A stretch of DNA of 64,000 nucleotides from Elgaria multicarinata webbii (GCF_023053635.1 NC_086178.1:47886726-47950725), one strand, 5' to 3'; shown: positions 12,601 through 41,641, counted from the first letter of the stretch. A program made the numbers and translations. Notes: generated from the letters alone by a model not told the origin.

Positions 12601-15600
12601 CTAACTTCCACCCGGTTACAGGACATTCTTGATGCAGCTAGAAAACCATCAATTCGAAGGTCGTATAACCGCAAGTGGGCTTCCTTTTCGGCATTTGCCA
12701 AAGACAACAGTTTTGACCCTTTTTCTTCTACTATACACCAAATTTTAATGTTTCTACTAACGTCTGAAAGAGGTTTATCTACATCCTCAATACGTGTCTA
12801 TTTGTCAGCTATATCATTGGTTCGTTCCAATATTGATAGTTCTACTGTGTTTTCACATCCTCTTTCCAAACATTTTCTAAAGGGGCTTAATAGCCTAGCA
12901 CCTCCAATCCGTTCACGAATGCCAGCATGGAGTATTTCAGTAGTATTGAAATCCTTAACTTCAAAACCCTTTGAACCACTAGCTACGACAGACCTCTGAC
13001 TCCACTCTTTCAAAACAGCGTTTTTAATAGCCATCACCACTGCCCGAAGTGCAGCTCTCCGGATCGATCCTCCTTATCTAATTTTTCACAAAGATAAGGC
13101 TGTGTTACGACCGGATGTGACCTTCCTTCCTAAGATAGTTTCGGATTTTCACTTAAATTAGGACATTATCCTGCCTGCATTTTTTCCTTCCCCATCTTCA
13201 GAATTGGAGATCACCCTTCACACACTGGATGTCCGAATTGCTCTAGCCTTTTACAAACAACGAACAGAATCTTTTCGTAAATCACCTCGTTTATTTGTTT
13301 CTTACTCTGGACAACACAAGGGCATGCCCATCACATCTCAAAGACTTTCGGCATGGATAGTTGATACCATCACGCTGGCATATCAGGTGGCGGGACTCTC
13401 TCTGGACACGCCAATCCAAGCTCATTCCACCAGAGCGATGTCAACGTCAACAGCATTTGGAAAAGGCGTTCCCATTCCAGATCTTTGTCGTGCAGCAACT
13501 TGGTCGAGGCCATCTACTTTCATTAAACACTATCGTTTGGATACAAGAGCCAGAGCCGACTGCTCTTTCGGGAGGGCTGTTCTATCATCTATATTGACAT
13601 AGGACACCGACCCACCTCCGGTAAGTCAGCTCGCTAATCTCCCACTGTTGTGTGATGCACAGAGACCACGAAGAAGAAATGCAGGTTGCTTACCAGTAAC
13701 CGTAGTTCTTTGAGTGGTCATCTGTGCAGTCACACAACCCACCCAACCACCCCCTCTTTGGTGTCGATGAGTTCTATAACTAAATCTTTTCTTTGCTCCT
13801 CACTGACATCCTTCATTTGAGGTAGATGTCCTTATATGGATATTGTAATGAAAACATTCTCTCGGTGTCGATGTCTCCATTGATACCGAGAAATCTCTCG
13901 GTTCCGAGCCCACCATGTCGGTCTCCAGGAACTGAGGAAATGGGGCGGGAACCCCCTCTTTGCGCATGCGCACTCACAGCGTAGGGGAGGGGTTCCCGCC
14001 TAAAATGCCTCAGCTATAGAAGTTTTTCCCGAACGAGACTCCGCGCAGGCGCAGAGCCCACTGTTGTGTGACTGCACAGATGACCACTCGAAGAACTACC
14101 GTTACAGGTAAGCAACCTGCATTTCCTTATGATAACCATATTAGCAACTGGTTCACTGTCTGGAGAAATCCAGGAGTTTTCAAAGTATAAAATAATGCAC
14201 TTTGATGAACTGGTAAATGAAATCTCACCATAGAAACATAACTTGTGCTCTTTTTGCACAGAATATGTAAACATGCAAAGAGGCTCTGAAACAGTAAGTG
14301 TTTATATAGTTTATGTCTCTCCATTTCTTAGAGCAGTGGTGGAGAATGGGCAGATATTCTTGGACTGCAACTCCTATCAACCGTATCCAGAGTAGCTAAA
14401 GGTGATGGGGGTTGCAGTTCAAAAACACCTGCTAGGCGACAGATTCCTAATCCTTGTCTTATTGGGATTAGGAACCCTAGGAACAGCAACCTGTTTTTAA
14501 ATACACAATACCAATAGTTGTTTTTTTATTGAACTGTTAAGGAGAATGACTACTGATCTCAGGTTCTCATGCCATATTTCCCCCTCTTCCATTTAGAACC
14601 AGTTATCAGGGTACCTCCTGAGGAAATTCAAGAACAGTAATGGTTGGCAGAAGCTATGGGTTGTTTTTACTAACTTCTGTCTGTTCTTCTACAAAACACA
14701 CCAGGTAAGATGGGTGTAGCACACCCAGGATGGGGTTAGGCACATATTGAAATGAGAAACAATATTTTCATGCGTCTTGTGAATGCATCGAGACTGTTAC
14801 ATTAATTTATATTAAAGCCCTCTTGGAAGGATAGAAGTAGCAAGTATAATTTTCACTTGTAAGGGTTTTCACTACTGCCAGCCCACGAGAAGCTAATATT
14901 GATCATAAAATGAACAGAAGGCTTTCTGTAACTGGTGATTGCTGGCAAGCTGTTTCTGAAAGGCACCTCACTGGAGGAAATTGCAAATAAAATGCATGGG
15001 GCCAGTCCAGGGAAGAATTGGGGTTTCCCAATCATGGCTTTAGTTAGGCTACGCAGTTAAGTATAAATAGAATTGGTTTGTTCTCTCTGTCTGGTATCTA
15101 GGTGCTGACTGAGAATTGATGGCTTTTCTTAATATATGAACAACTTATAACATAATGTAACTCAATGTTTTGTGCTGTTTTTTTTAACAGATAGGATGTT
15201 TTATTTATAATTTTGTAAACCACCCTGGGAACCTTTGTTGAATGGAGGTATAAACTTCTACTAAATAAATACAAACTTGGTTGTTTTTCAGGATGATTAT
15301 CCATTGGCCAGTTTACCACTCCTTGGTTACGCAGTCAGCATCCCCATGGAGGCAGATGACATTCAGAAGGATTATGTCTTCAAACTGCAGTTTAAGTCTC
15401 ATGTATATTTTTTCAGGGCTGAGAGCAAGTACACTTTTGAGAGGTGAGTGTGCTTCTTGGACCCAGTTTGCAAAGTGAATTGGCAGCTGCAAGTTGCCCT
15501 TTCATGGATATTTTCTGTTCACTGTTCTAGTAACAATGAGGAATCTGCTGGAATGTCAGAGAGGAGTCAGCTTTAGGAAATTGCAATCCCTGTATATGAT

Positions 15601-17004
15601 AGACACATACAACTCAAATTAATGTTGCTAGGCTTGAGAGTTACATTATTGTTTAAAAGAGTTAGAAACAATTTGAAAGAGGTCACTGGGTTACAGCGTC
15701 TATAATTATCCCATAGTTGTTTCACAGAGTTACAGACGTGTTGTATTTCTATTGTTCCATTCCTGATAATACTGAGGGGATGCCCTCAGGGCTTGGTGGG
15801 ATCCCAAGAGGCTGCACAAGCCAGAGTTACTGCACCCCTGCCTGCCATACACCATGCCTGTGAAGATGCTATCATGATGGAAGATGTCTAGCTTATGCAG
15901 CAAAGTTTCTTTGAAAAGTTATGTTCAACAGATAATAGAAAGTGCATAGTTGAGCTATGGAATTTGCTATCAAAAGATGTAGCGATGGCCGCCAGTTTGA
16001 ATGGCTTTAAGGAGGTTAGACAACTTAATGGAGGATAAGGCTATCGATGGCTACTAATCACGACAGCTATATGCAATCTCCAGTATTGGAGGCAGTATTC
16101 CTACGTGTATCAGCTTCTGGGGAACAGGAGCAGGAGTGTGCTCTTGAACTCATGTCCTACTTGTAAGTTTCCACAGGAAACTAGTTAGCCACTGTGTGAA
16201 CAGAATGCTGAATGAGATAGATCCTTGGCCTGATCCAGCATGGCTATTTTTTTGCATTTATTTTCCAATTTTGATGTGTCTTTCACCATTAAAAACACAC
16301 AATTACGGAAATTCGCAAATGAGTAGCCCATTGACTCCACCGAGTCTTACCTGTTCCATCTATGTCGTATGAGACAGTAAAATCTCCTTGATTTTTTTTT
16401 CACAAAGGGTTTTTATATAAACCCCTAAAACTACTCTGTAACAACAGGAAAATGAGGGAATTTTTTTAAATCACCCTGGTGGAACACCGGCATTTTGTTA
16501 TTTTGTGACCCCTTTTAGGTTCATCTGGGTCACACTTTACAAGAGGCAGTGCAATATTTATTTATTTATTACCTTTTTTTATACCGCCCAATAGCTGAAG
16601 TTCTCTGGGCGGTTCACAAAATAGAGGAATATTAACTGCCAGCCCCCTAGTAAATGTATAAGGATGCAGGGGAGGGTGACTTTAACCCTCCCCTGCATAA
16701 GATTAATGAATTTAGGATTATTGTACGGATCTCTGCAAAGGAAATGTGTGGCTGTTGGGATATTGTGGTACCTCTTTGCAACAAACTTACTAAAAAGCTC
16801 AGTAAAAAGGAATGTGAAATACTAATATTCCTACCAAAAACTACTGCATGAAACAGTGAAAGAACAGATACTTAGCCTAAGGTCTTGAGTGTTGTTTTTT
16901 TCTCACCTGTCAGGTGGATGGAAGTGATAAAGAGAGCTACAAGTTCCCCTGGGAGATCCAGCCTCCTCATCCCAAAAGATGAAAAGGACAAGATGACAAA
17001 CTGA
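981..17004 (+). CDS. FARP2: FARP2, FERM/RhoGEF/pleckstrin protein 2, C-terminal third (5' end outside window)
   Basis: FARP2 is a membrane-associated guanine nucleotide exchange protein of the Rac/Cdc42 pathway with order FERM-FA-DH-PH1-PH2. The window holds the end of the DH domain, PH1, the linker and PH2. CDS exons, all with AG/GT borders and matching phases: 981-1111, 1776-1844, 2780-2869, 3491-3573, 4193-4311, 5692-5855 (or 7890-8002), 14597-14704, 15292-15443, 16914-17004. They encode 334 residues plus a stop. PH1 starts near EFIREGCLYKL and includes FSDMLLYTSKG. PH2 is in NQLSGYLLRKFKNSNGW through YTFERWMEVI. The residues match FARP2 as I remember the human protein, in particular the acidic EVSLEQESEED linker, rather than FARP1. 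Synteny with STK25 and BOK agrees. Human FARP2 is about 1054 aa, so roughly 700 residues lie upstream. Odd feature: the linker exon is duplicated (see 7890-8002). Confidence 0.95.
1776..1844 (+). CDS. FARP2: FARP2 exon: start of PH1
   Basis: Encodes 23 residues, EFIREGCLYKLTKKG to MFFL, the first strands of PH1. Flanked by ccacag and gtgagt, phase 0 on both sides. Confidence 0.95.
2232..2292 (-). repeat. LINE/SINE 3'-tail fragment (ATT-tailed)
   Basis: The motif tatagcaccatcaatgtaca next to an (ATT)n tail. It recurs at 41606 and, inverted, at 58663. Its position beside a microsatellite tail suggests a 5'-truncated non-LTR element end. Confidence 0.5.
2780..2869 (+). CDS. FARP2: FARP2 exon: PH1 core
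   Basis: Thirty residues, FSDMLLYTSKG to LPLHGML, typical middle strands of a RhoGEF PH domain. Acceptor cttcag, donor gtaaga, phase 0 to 0. Confidence 0.95.
3491..3573 (+). CDS. FARP2: FARP2 exon: PH1, late strands
   Basis: Encodes VEESENEWSVPHCFTIYSAQ to VVAA plus two bases of a Ser codon. Acceptor ttgcag, donor gtaagt. Confidence 0.95.
3648..3690. repeat. (GT)n microsatellite
   Basis: An uninterrupted GT run followed by imperfect gtat/gcat units in a FARP2 intron. Confidence 0.9.
4193..4311 (+). CDS. FARP2: FARP2 exon: PH1 C-terminal helix and linker start
   Basis: Encodes TRLEMGKWMEDLNMAIEMAK and a linker ending CNRSN. The W of the PH helix is present. It ends one base into a codon, so both candidate next exons (5692 and 7890) must give two bases, and both do. 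Confidence 0.94.
4398..5071. mobile_element. Non-autonomous hAT element
   Basis: A 674-bp element with CAG...CTG-type ends (left caggggg acccaacc, right ggggaccactg) and flanking 8-bp copies gtatagat / atatagat (7 of 8 match). The 8-bp duplication and end style fit hAT. No transposase is seen. It sits in the intron between FARP2 exons 4193-4311 and 5692-5855. Confidence 0.7.
5692..5855 (+). CDS. FARP2: FARP2 linker/PH2-start exon, version A
   Basis: This 164-base exon (two bases plus 54 codons) encodes an acidic, serine-rich linker (EVSLEQESEEDIHSSR) followed by HVCWYRNTSVSMTDHSVAVE, the start of PH2. It matches the exon I recall from mammalian FARP2. Acceptor ccctcag, donor gtaccc. The donor is weak at +4 to +6 (ccc), which would fit regulated use in competition with the exon at 7890. 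Confidence 0.93.
6677..6785 (-). repeat. CR1-like LINE 3' end, reverse orientation
   Basis: The stretch aagaacataagaagagccat and what follows is the reverse complement of the 3' end of the element at 38360-38815. A 5'-truncated copy of the same family. Confidence 0.6.
7890..8002 (+). CDS. FARP2: FARP2 linker/PH2-start exon, version B (probable mutually exclusive alternative)
   Basis: A 113-base exon candidate (two bases plus 37 codons) with a strong acceptor, a long T/C tract ending tttctccag, and donor gtaaag. It encodes LPPRYLLGQTQRP then NTITHVCWYRNQSLSLSDYLCMIQ. About half of the residues match version A over the last 26 positions, with VCWYRN identical. Start and end phases are the same as version A, so either can join 4311 to 14597. 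Splicing both shifts the frame and gives a TGA inside version B. It lacks the acidic linker of version A. I do not recall it from mammalian FARP2, and no transcript evidence is available here. Confidence 0.75.
8721..8887. mobile_element. TA-flanked MITE, copy 2
   Basis: A 167-bp sister of the copy at 192-354, with the same inverted ends (ccgtatttcttcaattcta) and flanking TA. Both copies lie in FARP2 introns. Confidence 0.7.
9411..9580. repeat. DIRS left inverted terminal repeat
   Basis: Reverse-complement match to 13929-14124. Shared blocks include acagtgggctctgcgcctgc, ctcgttcgggaaaaacttct and gagggggttcccgcccc. The exact outer edge is uncertain by a few bases. Confidence 0.8.
13641..13741. 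repeat. DIRS internal complementary region
   Basis: The first half (cccactgttgtgtgatgcac to gaagaag) is the reverse complement of the outer left end. The second half (aaatgcaggttgcttacc onward) is the reverse complement of the outer right end. This is the joint expected for the DIRS replication model. Confidence 0.8.
13929..14124. repeat. DIRS right inverted terminal repeat
   Basis: Inverted partner of the left repeat, ending near gcaacctgcattt. A copy of that end also appears, inverted, in the internal complementary region. Confidence 0.8.
14335..14455. repeat. Foldback MITE-like repeat (worn copy)
   Basis: Imperfect palindrome with ggactgcaactcctatcaa in one arm and gggggttgcagttcaaaaac in the other. 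Resembles the family at 29991 and 60376. Confidence 0.4.
14597..14704 (+). CDS. FARP2: FARP2 exon: PH2 core
   Basis: Thirty-six residues, NQLSGYLLRKFKNSNGW to FFYKTHQ, the highly conserved PH2 strands. Acceptor atttag, donor gtaaga, phase 0 to 0. Confidence 0.96.
15292..15443 (+). CDS. FARP2: FARP2 exon: PH2, late strands
   Basis: Encodes DDYPLASLPLLGYAVSIP to ESKYTFE plus two bases of Arg. Acceptor tttttcag, donor gtgagt. Confidence 0.96.
15930..16255 (+). repeat. CR1-like LINE 3' fragment
   Basis: Parallel to 38400-38800: a worn ORF2 end (gctatggaatttgctatca, then a Leu-Asn-Gly-Phe-Lys-like segment) followed by the 3' end ggcctgatccagcatggct. Lies between the last two FARP2 coding exons. 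Confidence 0.6.
16556..16625 (-). repeat. L2-like LINE 3' end
   Basis: Short copy of the family marked by ataccgcccaatagctgaag and gggcggttcacaaaa, here only the last ~70 bases, preceded by a TTTA-rich tail. Confidence 0.6.
16914..17004 (+). CDS. FARP2: FARP2 last coding exon
   Basis: Encodes WMEVIKRATSSPGRSS then a short divergent tail ending DKMTN and TGA at 17002-17004. WMEVI closes the PH2 helix. The tail is shorter than the human one as I remember it. Confidence 0.92.
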
Positions 17005-18785
17005 AACAAGCAGAGCTGGGTCTCTGTTGTAAGTTAATTGTTTGCAACGTGGGGAAAAGGGAACAGGAGGATGAGTTTGATAATAGTAAAAAGAAAAACC
17101 ATCTGCTGGGGCTGAGTTACCTGCTTCATGGAAGATGTTGGATTTTGCTGCAGTATGAAAAGAGGTCTCTCATCCAAACGGACTGCAAAGCCTCTGAAGA
17201 ACTTAGTTCATGGAAAAATAGTGGCTGCTGGATTTATATATGGCACACAGCATTTTTTAAAAACTACAGGAATAGCAGCTGTTGGTGGTGTTTGGCTGAC
17301 CTTGTCTTCTGGCTTTCAAGTGGTTTCTTAAAGCTTGTTAATGCTCAGTCTGGCTAAATAACCTTTATGTGATGTATTCTTTCAGCCTACCAACCGCACA
17401 TGCTACAATCTATGTTCACCTTAATATTAAGATGGATTTTCTACATGTTGTACAACAGAGTGCTTCAGAAAATTGCCAGATAGCAACTGTGTCCTTCTTA
17501 CTTTCCCAAAGTTGACACGGTAGTTTTTTGTTTGCAAGGAGACAGGGAGGCATGGGAGAAAAGGTTTCCACAGGTTGATAGTCCAATAGACTAGTCTGAT
17601 CAATGCAAAGCCGAGAATGTTTTAGTATGTCTGCACTATTGCCCCTATTGCAGTTAATATTCTGAGTTCTCTCTGTCCTATCCTGATGTTGCTCTCCACA
17701 GGTTTCCTGTACATGTATGCTTCTCCTGAGCTTTTGAGCAGCACTTGCTCTGGCCAATCTTTGTTTTTTAAAATTATCAATATGCACAGACAACTTTATG
17801 AGTAAGGAAAAGCACTTTCAGATATAACCAGACCCTGTTCTTCCCACCACTAGCAAAAGTAAATGTTTTGCTGCATGATTGTACAATCAACTTACTTTAC
17901 AAAACAACCTTGAAGCAGCAATTAAAGGCAGAGTTTTGGGATGATTAGCTTGTGGAAGGGTCAGTACCTCATTAATTATACTTTGACATAAAGGAACCAA
18001 GAAGTGGAAGACTAAACAGTGACAGGACAAGCCTGGGGTATAGTCAGGGACAGTGTAAGAATTGATGCAGACATATCTTTAAAAGCACATTAGCAGTAAT
18101 TTAGTTGGCTTATCTAATTCAAGTACTATTGAACTGCAAGATAGGGATAACAGAAATCCCACTCACAATAGTCTGCCCTTAGTGCCATTGTCCTAAGTCA
18201 TGGAGGCAGAGCCTATTCAGTGGGGTGCAGGGGGTTTAATGGACTTGAGAAACCTGCCCTGGCTATAAAGTTTTATGCTTCTTCTGTGGCCCAGATCAAC
18301 ATCGTTTGTTATGTTGCCCTTAGAGAGAGAGGTGGAAAGTAGTTTGCTGGTTTGAAGATGGATGATGTTAATCAAAGTTTATTTATCATGTTATAAAATA
18401 TTAAGCAACAGTGTGGTGTTGGGTAGCGTGCTTTAAAGGAAACAGTCTGACGTGAAAACACTATATATCAAACAATGTGTTTTGCAGTATGGGGTATGGA
18501 AGGAGGCAAGATTCAGGTACAGTCCCCTCTTCATTACTCTCAGAATTGACTCAAAAGTTACATAGGGCTAGAGCAATCTTCTAGGTAGAAGGGGGTTGGG
18601 GTTGGATTCCTACGTAGAGGGCGAAGGGAAGATTTCATGTTTTCCGTTTGACATCTTCATTGATAAGCTGCAAAGTGCTAAAGATTTCTTCTCTACTATA
18701 ATGGCCATTCAATATAAGTTAACTGTGTTTTTTATTTATTAGTGTCTGTTTTTGGAAATAAACTATTGTAGATACTTACATATGG
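17005..18785 (+). other. FARP2: FARP2 3'UTR (predicted)
   Basis: Runs from the stop codon to just past AATAAA at 18757-18762, the best polyadenylation hexamer before the STK25 3' end. An ATTAAA near 17926 could give a shorter form. No coding signal is seen in it. Confidence 0.6.
18757..18762 (+). terminator. FARP2: Putative FARP2 polyadenylation signal
   Basis: AATAAA on the + strand, about 1.75 kb after the FARP2 stop, followed by mixed T/G-containing sequence. Confidence 0.5.
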
Positions 18786-19244
18786 CTCAGGAAGTAGTCT
18801 GTCAGAACCTAGCCAACTCTTACCTTTTTGTGAATAGTCAATATGGAAAAAAGGGCTTCAGCTCCTTCAAAAGTAGTCACGCTGCCTCATTTTAGATGGT
18901 AGTCTGGCTTATTCCTATGATTCTAGTAGGTCACTCTTTCCTTGTTCATAGCCTTGAGAGATCAGGTCACACTAATTGTTGTCTGACTTACTTGAGACCA
19001 CTAGTGAGCCATGGCTGACCTACAACTCAATCCAGGTCATATCCTGAGCAAAATACAAAAGATCATCCACAGAAGAGGTGAAGATATGAGCTTTGGAAAA
19101 AATAATACTGGCCCTTAATCAGTGTAATTGAAGTATTGCATTGCATTAGGTCCACCAATATTAGTCCATTTCTATTCCCCTGAAGAAACTCTAATCTTGG
19201 CTCAGTACTTCTAACACTTGTGTATAAATAAGCACCCAGTCAGC

Positions 19245-20695
19245 TTTTACTTGACAAGTTAATTTTATTGGAAGTGGCAGATCCCTCTCATTGCTCATTT
19301 GAAAACCAAGACATTGTTGCTTTGAATACTGGAGACACGTTTAAGAGCTTTCGGGTGACATTGTGTGAGCTAATGCAAGGTACCTTTTATAAATAGCACA
19401 AAGTAGCAGCTTCCTGTTTTCCCTTTGTTCAATGTTCCCATCTGCTTTGTAAGCAGTCCTGGAGGATAACAGTAAAGGTAAATGGATTCTTCATCTTCCT
19501 CCCCATGTTCTCTACTCAGCTATCCATAAGCAATATTGAGAAGCAGCAGACGCAGCTTGGAAGATGTCTTTCTCAAAGGAAGGCATCCATACCACTGACT
19601 GAGTCTACACATTTAGGAAATGACACTTCCAAATGATTTCTTTCAGCTTGTCGCTGCTCCAGAGGAAGAACTAGTTGGAATCTCAGATGATTAAGGTATG
19701 ATAGGGTACTTCTCAGCCAGAATCAGAGATCATGCCCATTAGCAATTTGGACATGAGTAAAAGTCTAAAATGGGGTGAAGAATTGAGAGAGAAACATGGG
19801 CTATGTTTTGAGAATGTCAGCTATGACTTTCTCCAGCTGTTGGCACCACACATATTTCAGATTAATTGGAAGCCAAATATCACTTAATCTCTACAACGTT
19901 TGAAGACTTTAGTTAGACCCCTGCCCCTTCTCTAAGCTGCAGGAGTAATTAAGCATTTAGCTTCCCTTTTTAACAAGTGCATAATACTCTGCCAAAATAT
20001 TTGAGCCTTGGTATGAGTGTGTTCGTACTCAAGATACTAAGCAGAGTAGGAGCACATTCACACCAAGCTCTAGCCAATGTCAACAGAATGCAGCAGCAGT
20101 CAAAACCTACCTCAAAAAAGGGGGCAAGTAGACAGACAGGAGAAAGAGGAGGCAAGCTTCACTTTTCTCAGCAACTGCTAGCCTCAATCTTCTTGTTCTA
20201 TTAGCTGAGGAGAAACTTGAAACAAAACCCTCGAGTAGCACCAGCATATATGCCCATCTCACTGGGTGGCCGCTCCTTGCTGATCCAAGTATATGCTCAC
20301 ATATACTTCGTCCCTAGTCAGAGCAGGGAGCTGCCCCGGTCCCCACTTCCCTTTTGGAATGTTTTTGCCTAAGGATTTCCATTTTTCCAGCAGTCAGGAT
20401 TTTGCTTTGAAACAAGGTCTGACCTGAGAAAAATTGGATATGATTAAAAACCTCCATGAAATACACGGTAGAAATTACCCTCCTAGGGCTCTGCAAAGCA
20501 GTCCATGATCATTTGTATTGCAAATCCCAACCTAGGTGGTCATGAAACACACACACAAAGGCTCTGAAATGTCTGGGAATCCATAGCACAATGTTAACAT
20601 CCAACAGCAGATGGTGATGGATTCACGATGCAGTTCATATGGAGCTGGGGGGGGAGGGGAGTCACCCTCTTTTTGAGTAATCAAGAGCAAACTCC
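19245..20695 (-). other. STK25: STK25 3'UTR (predicted)
   Basis: From the stop codon down to just past the minus-strand AATAAA at 19269-19264. No coding signal. Its end would lie about 460 bases from the predicted FARP2 3' end. Confidence 0.6.
19264..19269 (-). terminator. STK25: Putative STK25 polyadenylation signal
   Basis: TTTATT on the + strand, AATAAA on the minus strand, the first such hexamer after the STK25 stop that precedes FARP2's predicted end. Confidence 0.5.
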
Positions 20696-39279
<18,584 letters not shown>

Positions 39280-39847
39280 GGCTGAACTTCAGTACTACAC
39301 CCATGCACCAATCTTCTTTCACAGTAATGAGAAATGTGCTCCCTTTTCTGTGGATCACTTAATCTAGGACAAAAACACACACAAAAATGCAACCATTTAG
39401 AATTGTAAGTCTCCTGTGAACTTCACTCCACTGCACTATAAATGCTGAATAATGATTTCAACAGCTCTACCCTCTACTGGCCAACGAGATTCACACTCTT
39501 TAAGTGTGACTGGGTAACCTGGGACCAGGTTAGGCTCTCTTAGGCTAATCTACTTCACCAGCTTGTGGTGCAGATGACATGGGGGTAACCCATACCCAGG
39601 TACACCACCCAGAGCACCTTGGAGGAGGGGCTGAATAAACGTGCCATCATCTAATAATAATGACACTTACGTTTCACCCTTTAGTAATCGCATGCTAAAA
39701 CAGAGATATCGCAGGCAACCAAAACTTAATTTTGGTTAAGTGAAGATAACTTTGCTATAAGGAGTGAAGCTCAAGGAAAGCACAACAGGGAATCTACTGC
39801 TCGTGGCTAAACCCACTGTGGACAAGTCCCTAAGGGCACAATCTTAA

Positions 39848-39940
39848 GCATGTCTAGACAGAAAAAAAAGTCCTACAACTCCCAGCATTCCCCAGCCATT
39901 GTAGGACTTTTTTCTGTCTAAACATGCATAGGATTGCACC
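39848..39940. repeat. Foldback MITE-like repeat, second family, copy 1
   Basis: Near-perfect hairpin with arms gcatgtctagacagaaaaa and tttttctgtctaaacatgc. The inner arm contains cctacaactcccagcat, like the ZNF143/THAP11 motif. Copy 2 is at 48881-48998. Confidence 0.7.
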
Positions 39941-40456
39941 CTAATCCTTTGAAGAAAGGAAAAAACCAGTCCAGATTACAGCAATCACTTCTCCAGTGCA
40001 TGCACAAATCGCCCACCTCCAGCCCCGCTGCTAAAGAACCGCTTATCCAGCATGCCACGGAGCTTTCAGTTCGCAAAAATGAATGCTAACACAGATGGAA
40101 GAGCCAACGAGAGGGAAGGAGGAGGGGAGGGGGAAAAAACCCAATGGGAGCCTCTTTCCTAGCAGTTGAAGATCTTACAAAGAGATGGGCGCCTAATCCG
40201 GAGCAAATGGTTTGGGGATGGCAGACACAGCCCGGTTTCAAAGGGTGCAGACAATAGAAGATGCCCCGGGTCCACGTTGCCCTCTGCCCTCCTTCCCCCC
40301 CACACCCCGACAACAGCTCCACCCAGCCTCCAGATACACCTGCCATGGCAACGGTGGTGGCGCCGCCTCCGCCAGCCAGCCATCCAGCCTAGCCCCCAGC
40401 GCCATCCACCCTCCCGCCAGACACCAGCCAGGCGCCGGGTGTTCTTCGCCCCTCAC

Positions 40457-40600
40457 CTGCACCCCGAGGCTCCGTCCCGCCCAGCCGCCCCATCCTAGCT
40501 CCGCGCGCACCAGCCCAGGATACTGAACTCGGGAACAGTAACTGCAGGGGAGGCAGGGAGGGGAATGTGAACAACCATGCGCAGGAATCTAGCTCGCCGC
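40457..40600 (-). other. STK25: Putative STK25 non-coding first exon
   Basis: GC-rich minus-strand block with a good donor (gcag|gtgagg, exon edge 40457). It could join the acceptor at 39363. The 5' edge is not defined by sequence. Confidence 0.5.
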
Positions 40601-40760
40601 CTGGTCTTCTGGGAAAGGTAGTTCTTGCGCTCCACCTCTCGCGGTGGGATGGTGGGAGCCAAAGACTGTAATAACCGTCATACATCCCGAGTAGACGAGG
40701 GCAGGCGTCTGGGAAAGCGAGGACTTCTGGGAAAGGTAGTTTGTTAGGCTTTGTCCTCAG
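40600..40760 (-). promoter_or_regulatory. STK25: STK25 promoter with two ZNF143/THAP11-type motifs
   Basis: Two copies of cttctgggaaaggtagtt, at 40606-40623 and 40724-40741. On the minus strand these read aactacctttcccagaag, close to the known ACTACAATTCCCAGAA(TGC) promoter motif. They are 118 bases apart, just upstream of the likely first exon, in GC-rich sequence. Confidence 0.6.
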
Positions 40761-41151
40761 CGCCCCGGAGGAAAGAAAGGAGAGCGTTCTCACTATGTGT
40801 TGTCTTCCCTTCTGGTGGCGAGGTTGAGTGATACTGATTTTGCGTAAAGCCGAATCGCATTCGATCTCATCTGCCTCATTGTGATTGTGGTGGTGTTTCC
40901 CCCTAGCTCTCTCAATTCAGTTGCCTGCCCTATATCAAATGTCTGTTTTAAGGGCTGGTCCACCAATTCCTACAAATGTTGCGTGAAAATAAAACAATCA
41001 ACATTCTTAAGTATTTATTAGGCATTCTGAATGTCTGAGTCACTCCTAAAGGAACTAGAATAAGCTAAATCTCCCATTAGTTTGGGCACATTTACACCCC
41101 TGTTCTAAACACATTTCCTTCGTAGTAAAACGTATTATTTTACGTGGCAGC

Positions 41152-41225
41152 TATTCCCAAGTAAGTGTGCATAGGCTGCAATCCTAAACACACTTACTTG
41201 GGAATAAACCCCACTGAAAACAATG
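41152..41225. repeat. Foldback repeat, 'acacttacttggga' family
   Basis: cccaagtaagtgtgcatagg pairs with acacacttacttggg. A related copy is near 56900-56996. Confidence 0.5.
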
Positions 41226-41597
41226 GAATTTATATCCAAGCAAAAATGCCTAGAACTGTCCTGTTAATTGCCTTAAATTAATATAATGTTTTAGTTTAAT
41301 AGAATAGGTGAGATGGCATATTTTAAATTTAAAGGTGTTGCTGAAAGCATTTGAATTACACAAGCAAGCGGGCAATTTAATCTGTACAGCCTCCAAAGAT
41401 AACACTCCTTGCTTGCTCGGTTTGGTTTAGATAAATCATAAAAGGTGGGTATTTGGCTGGTGTGGCTGTTTCTCAGTTTACAGAACTGCTTTGGCTGGTC
41501 TTACTGGTTCTCGGTTTACAGAAGGTGACGGGGGCGTGGGTGGGGTCAGATTGCTCAAGTGAAAAGAAGAAAATGCATGGAAATTCCCATGGGCTCA

Positions 41598-41598
41598 A

Positions 41599-41641
<43 letters not shown>

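Larger units (their letters stand above)
9411..14124 (+). mobile_element. DIRS-type (tyrosine-recombinase) retroelement fossil
   Basis: A 4.7-kb element in the FARP2 intron between 8002 and 14597. Parts in order: left inverted repeat (about 9411-9580); gag-like region from about 9759 with a Cys-rich start (CKNCRSKL, FCLLCLG); RNase H-like region (about 11.8-12.1 kb); a DIRS-typical segment with IDLFATETN and TPWWPRQ (about 12.1-12.5 kb); tyrosine recombinase (about 12.6-13.6 kb, with an HSTRA block); internal complementary region; right inverted repeat. The family is DIRS, not a host gene. It looks broken, with several breaks, and not every expected part was recognised. The two ends differ at roughly 7% of compared positions, mostly CpG-type changes, suggesting a moderately old insertion. 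Confidence 0.85.

Noticed and set aside
11710-12999. Long open frame of more than 400 codons in a FARP2 intron
   Set aside because: It is part of the DIRS-type fossil (recombinase and neighbouring parts), not a host gene, and it lies between the element's inverted ends.
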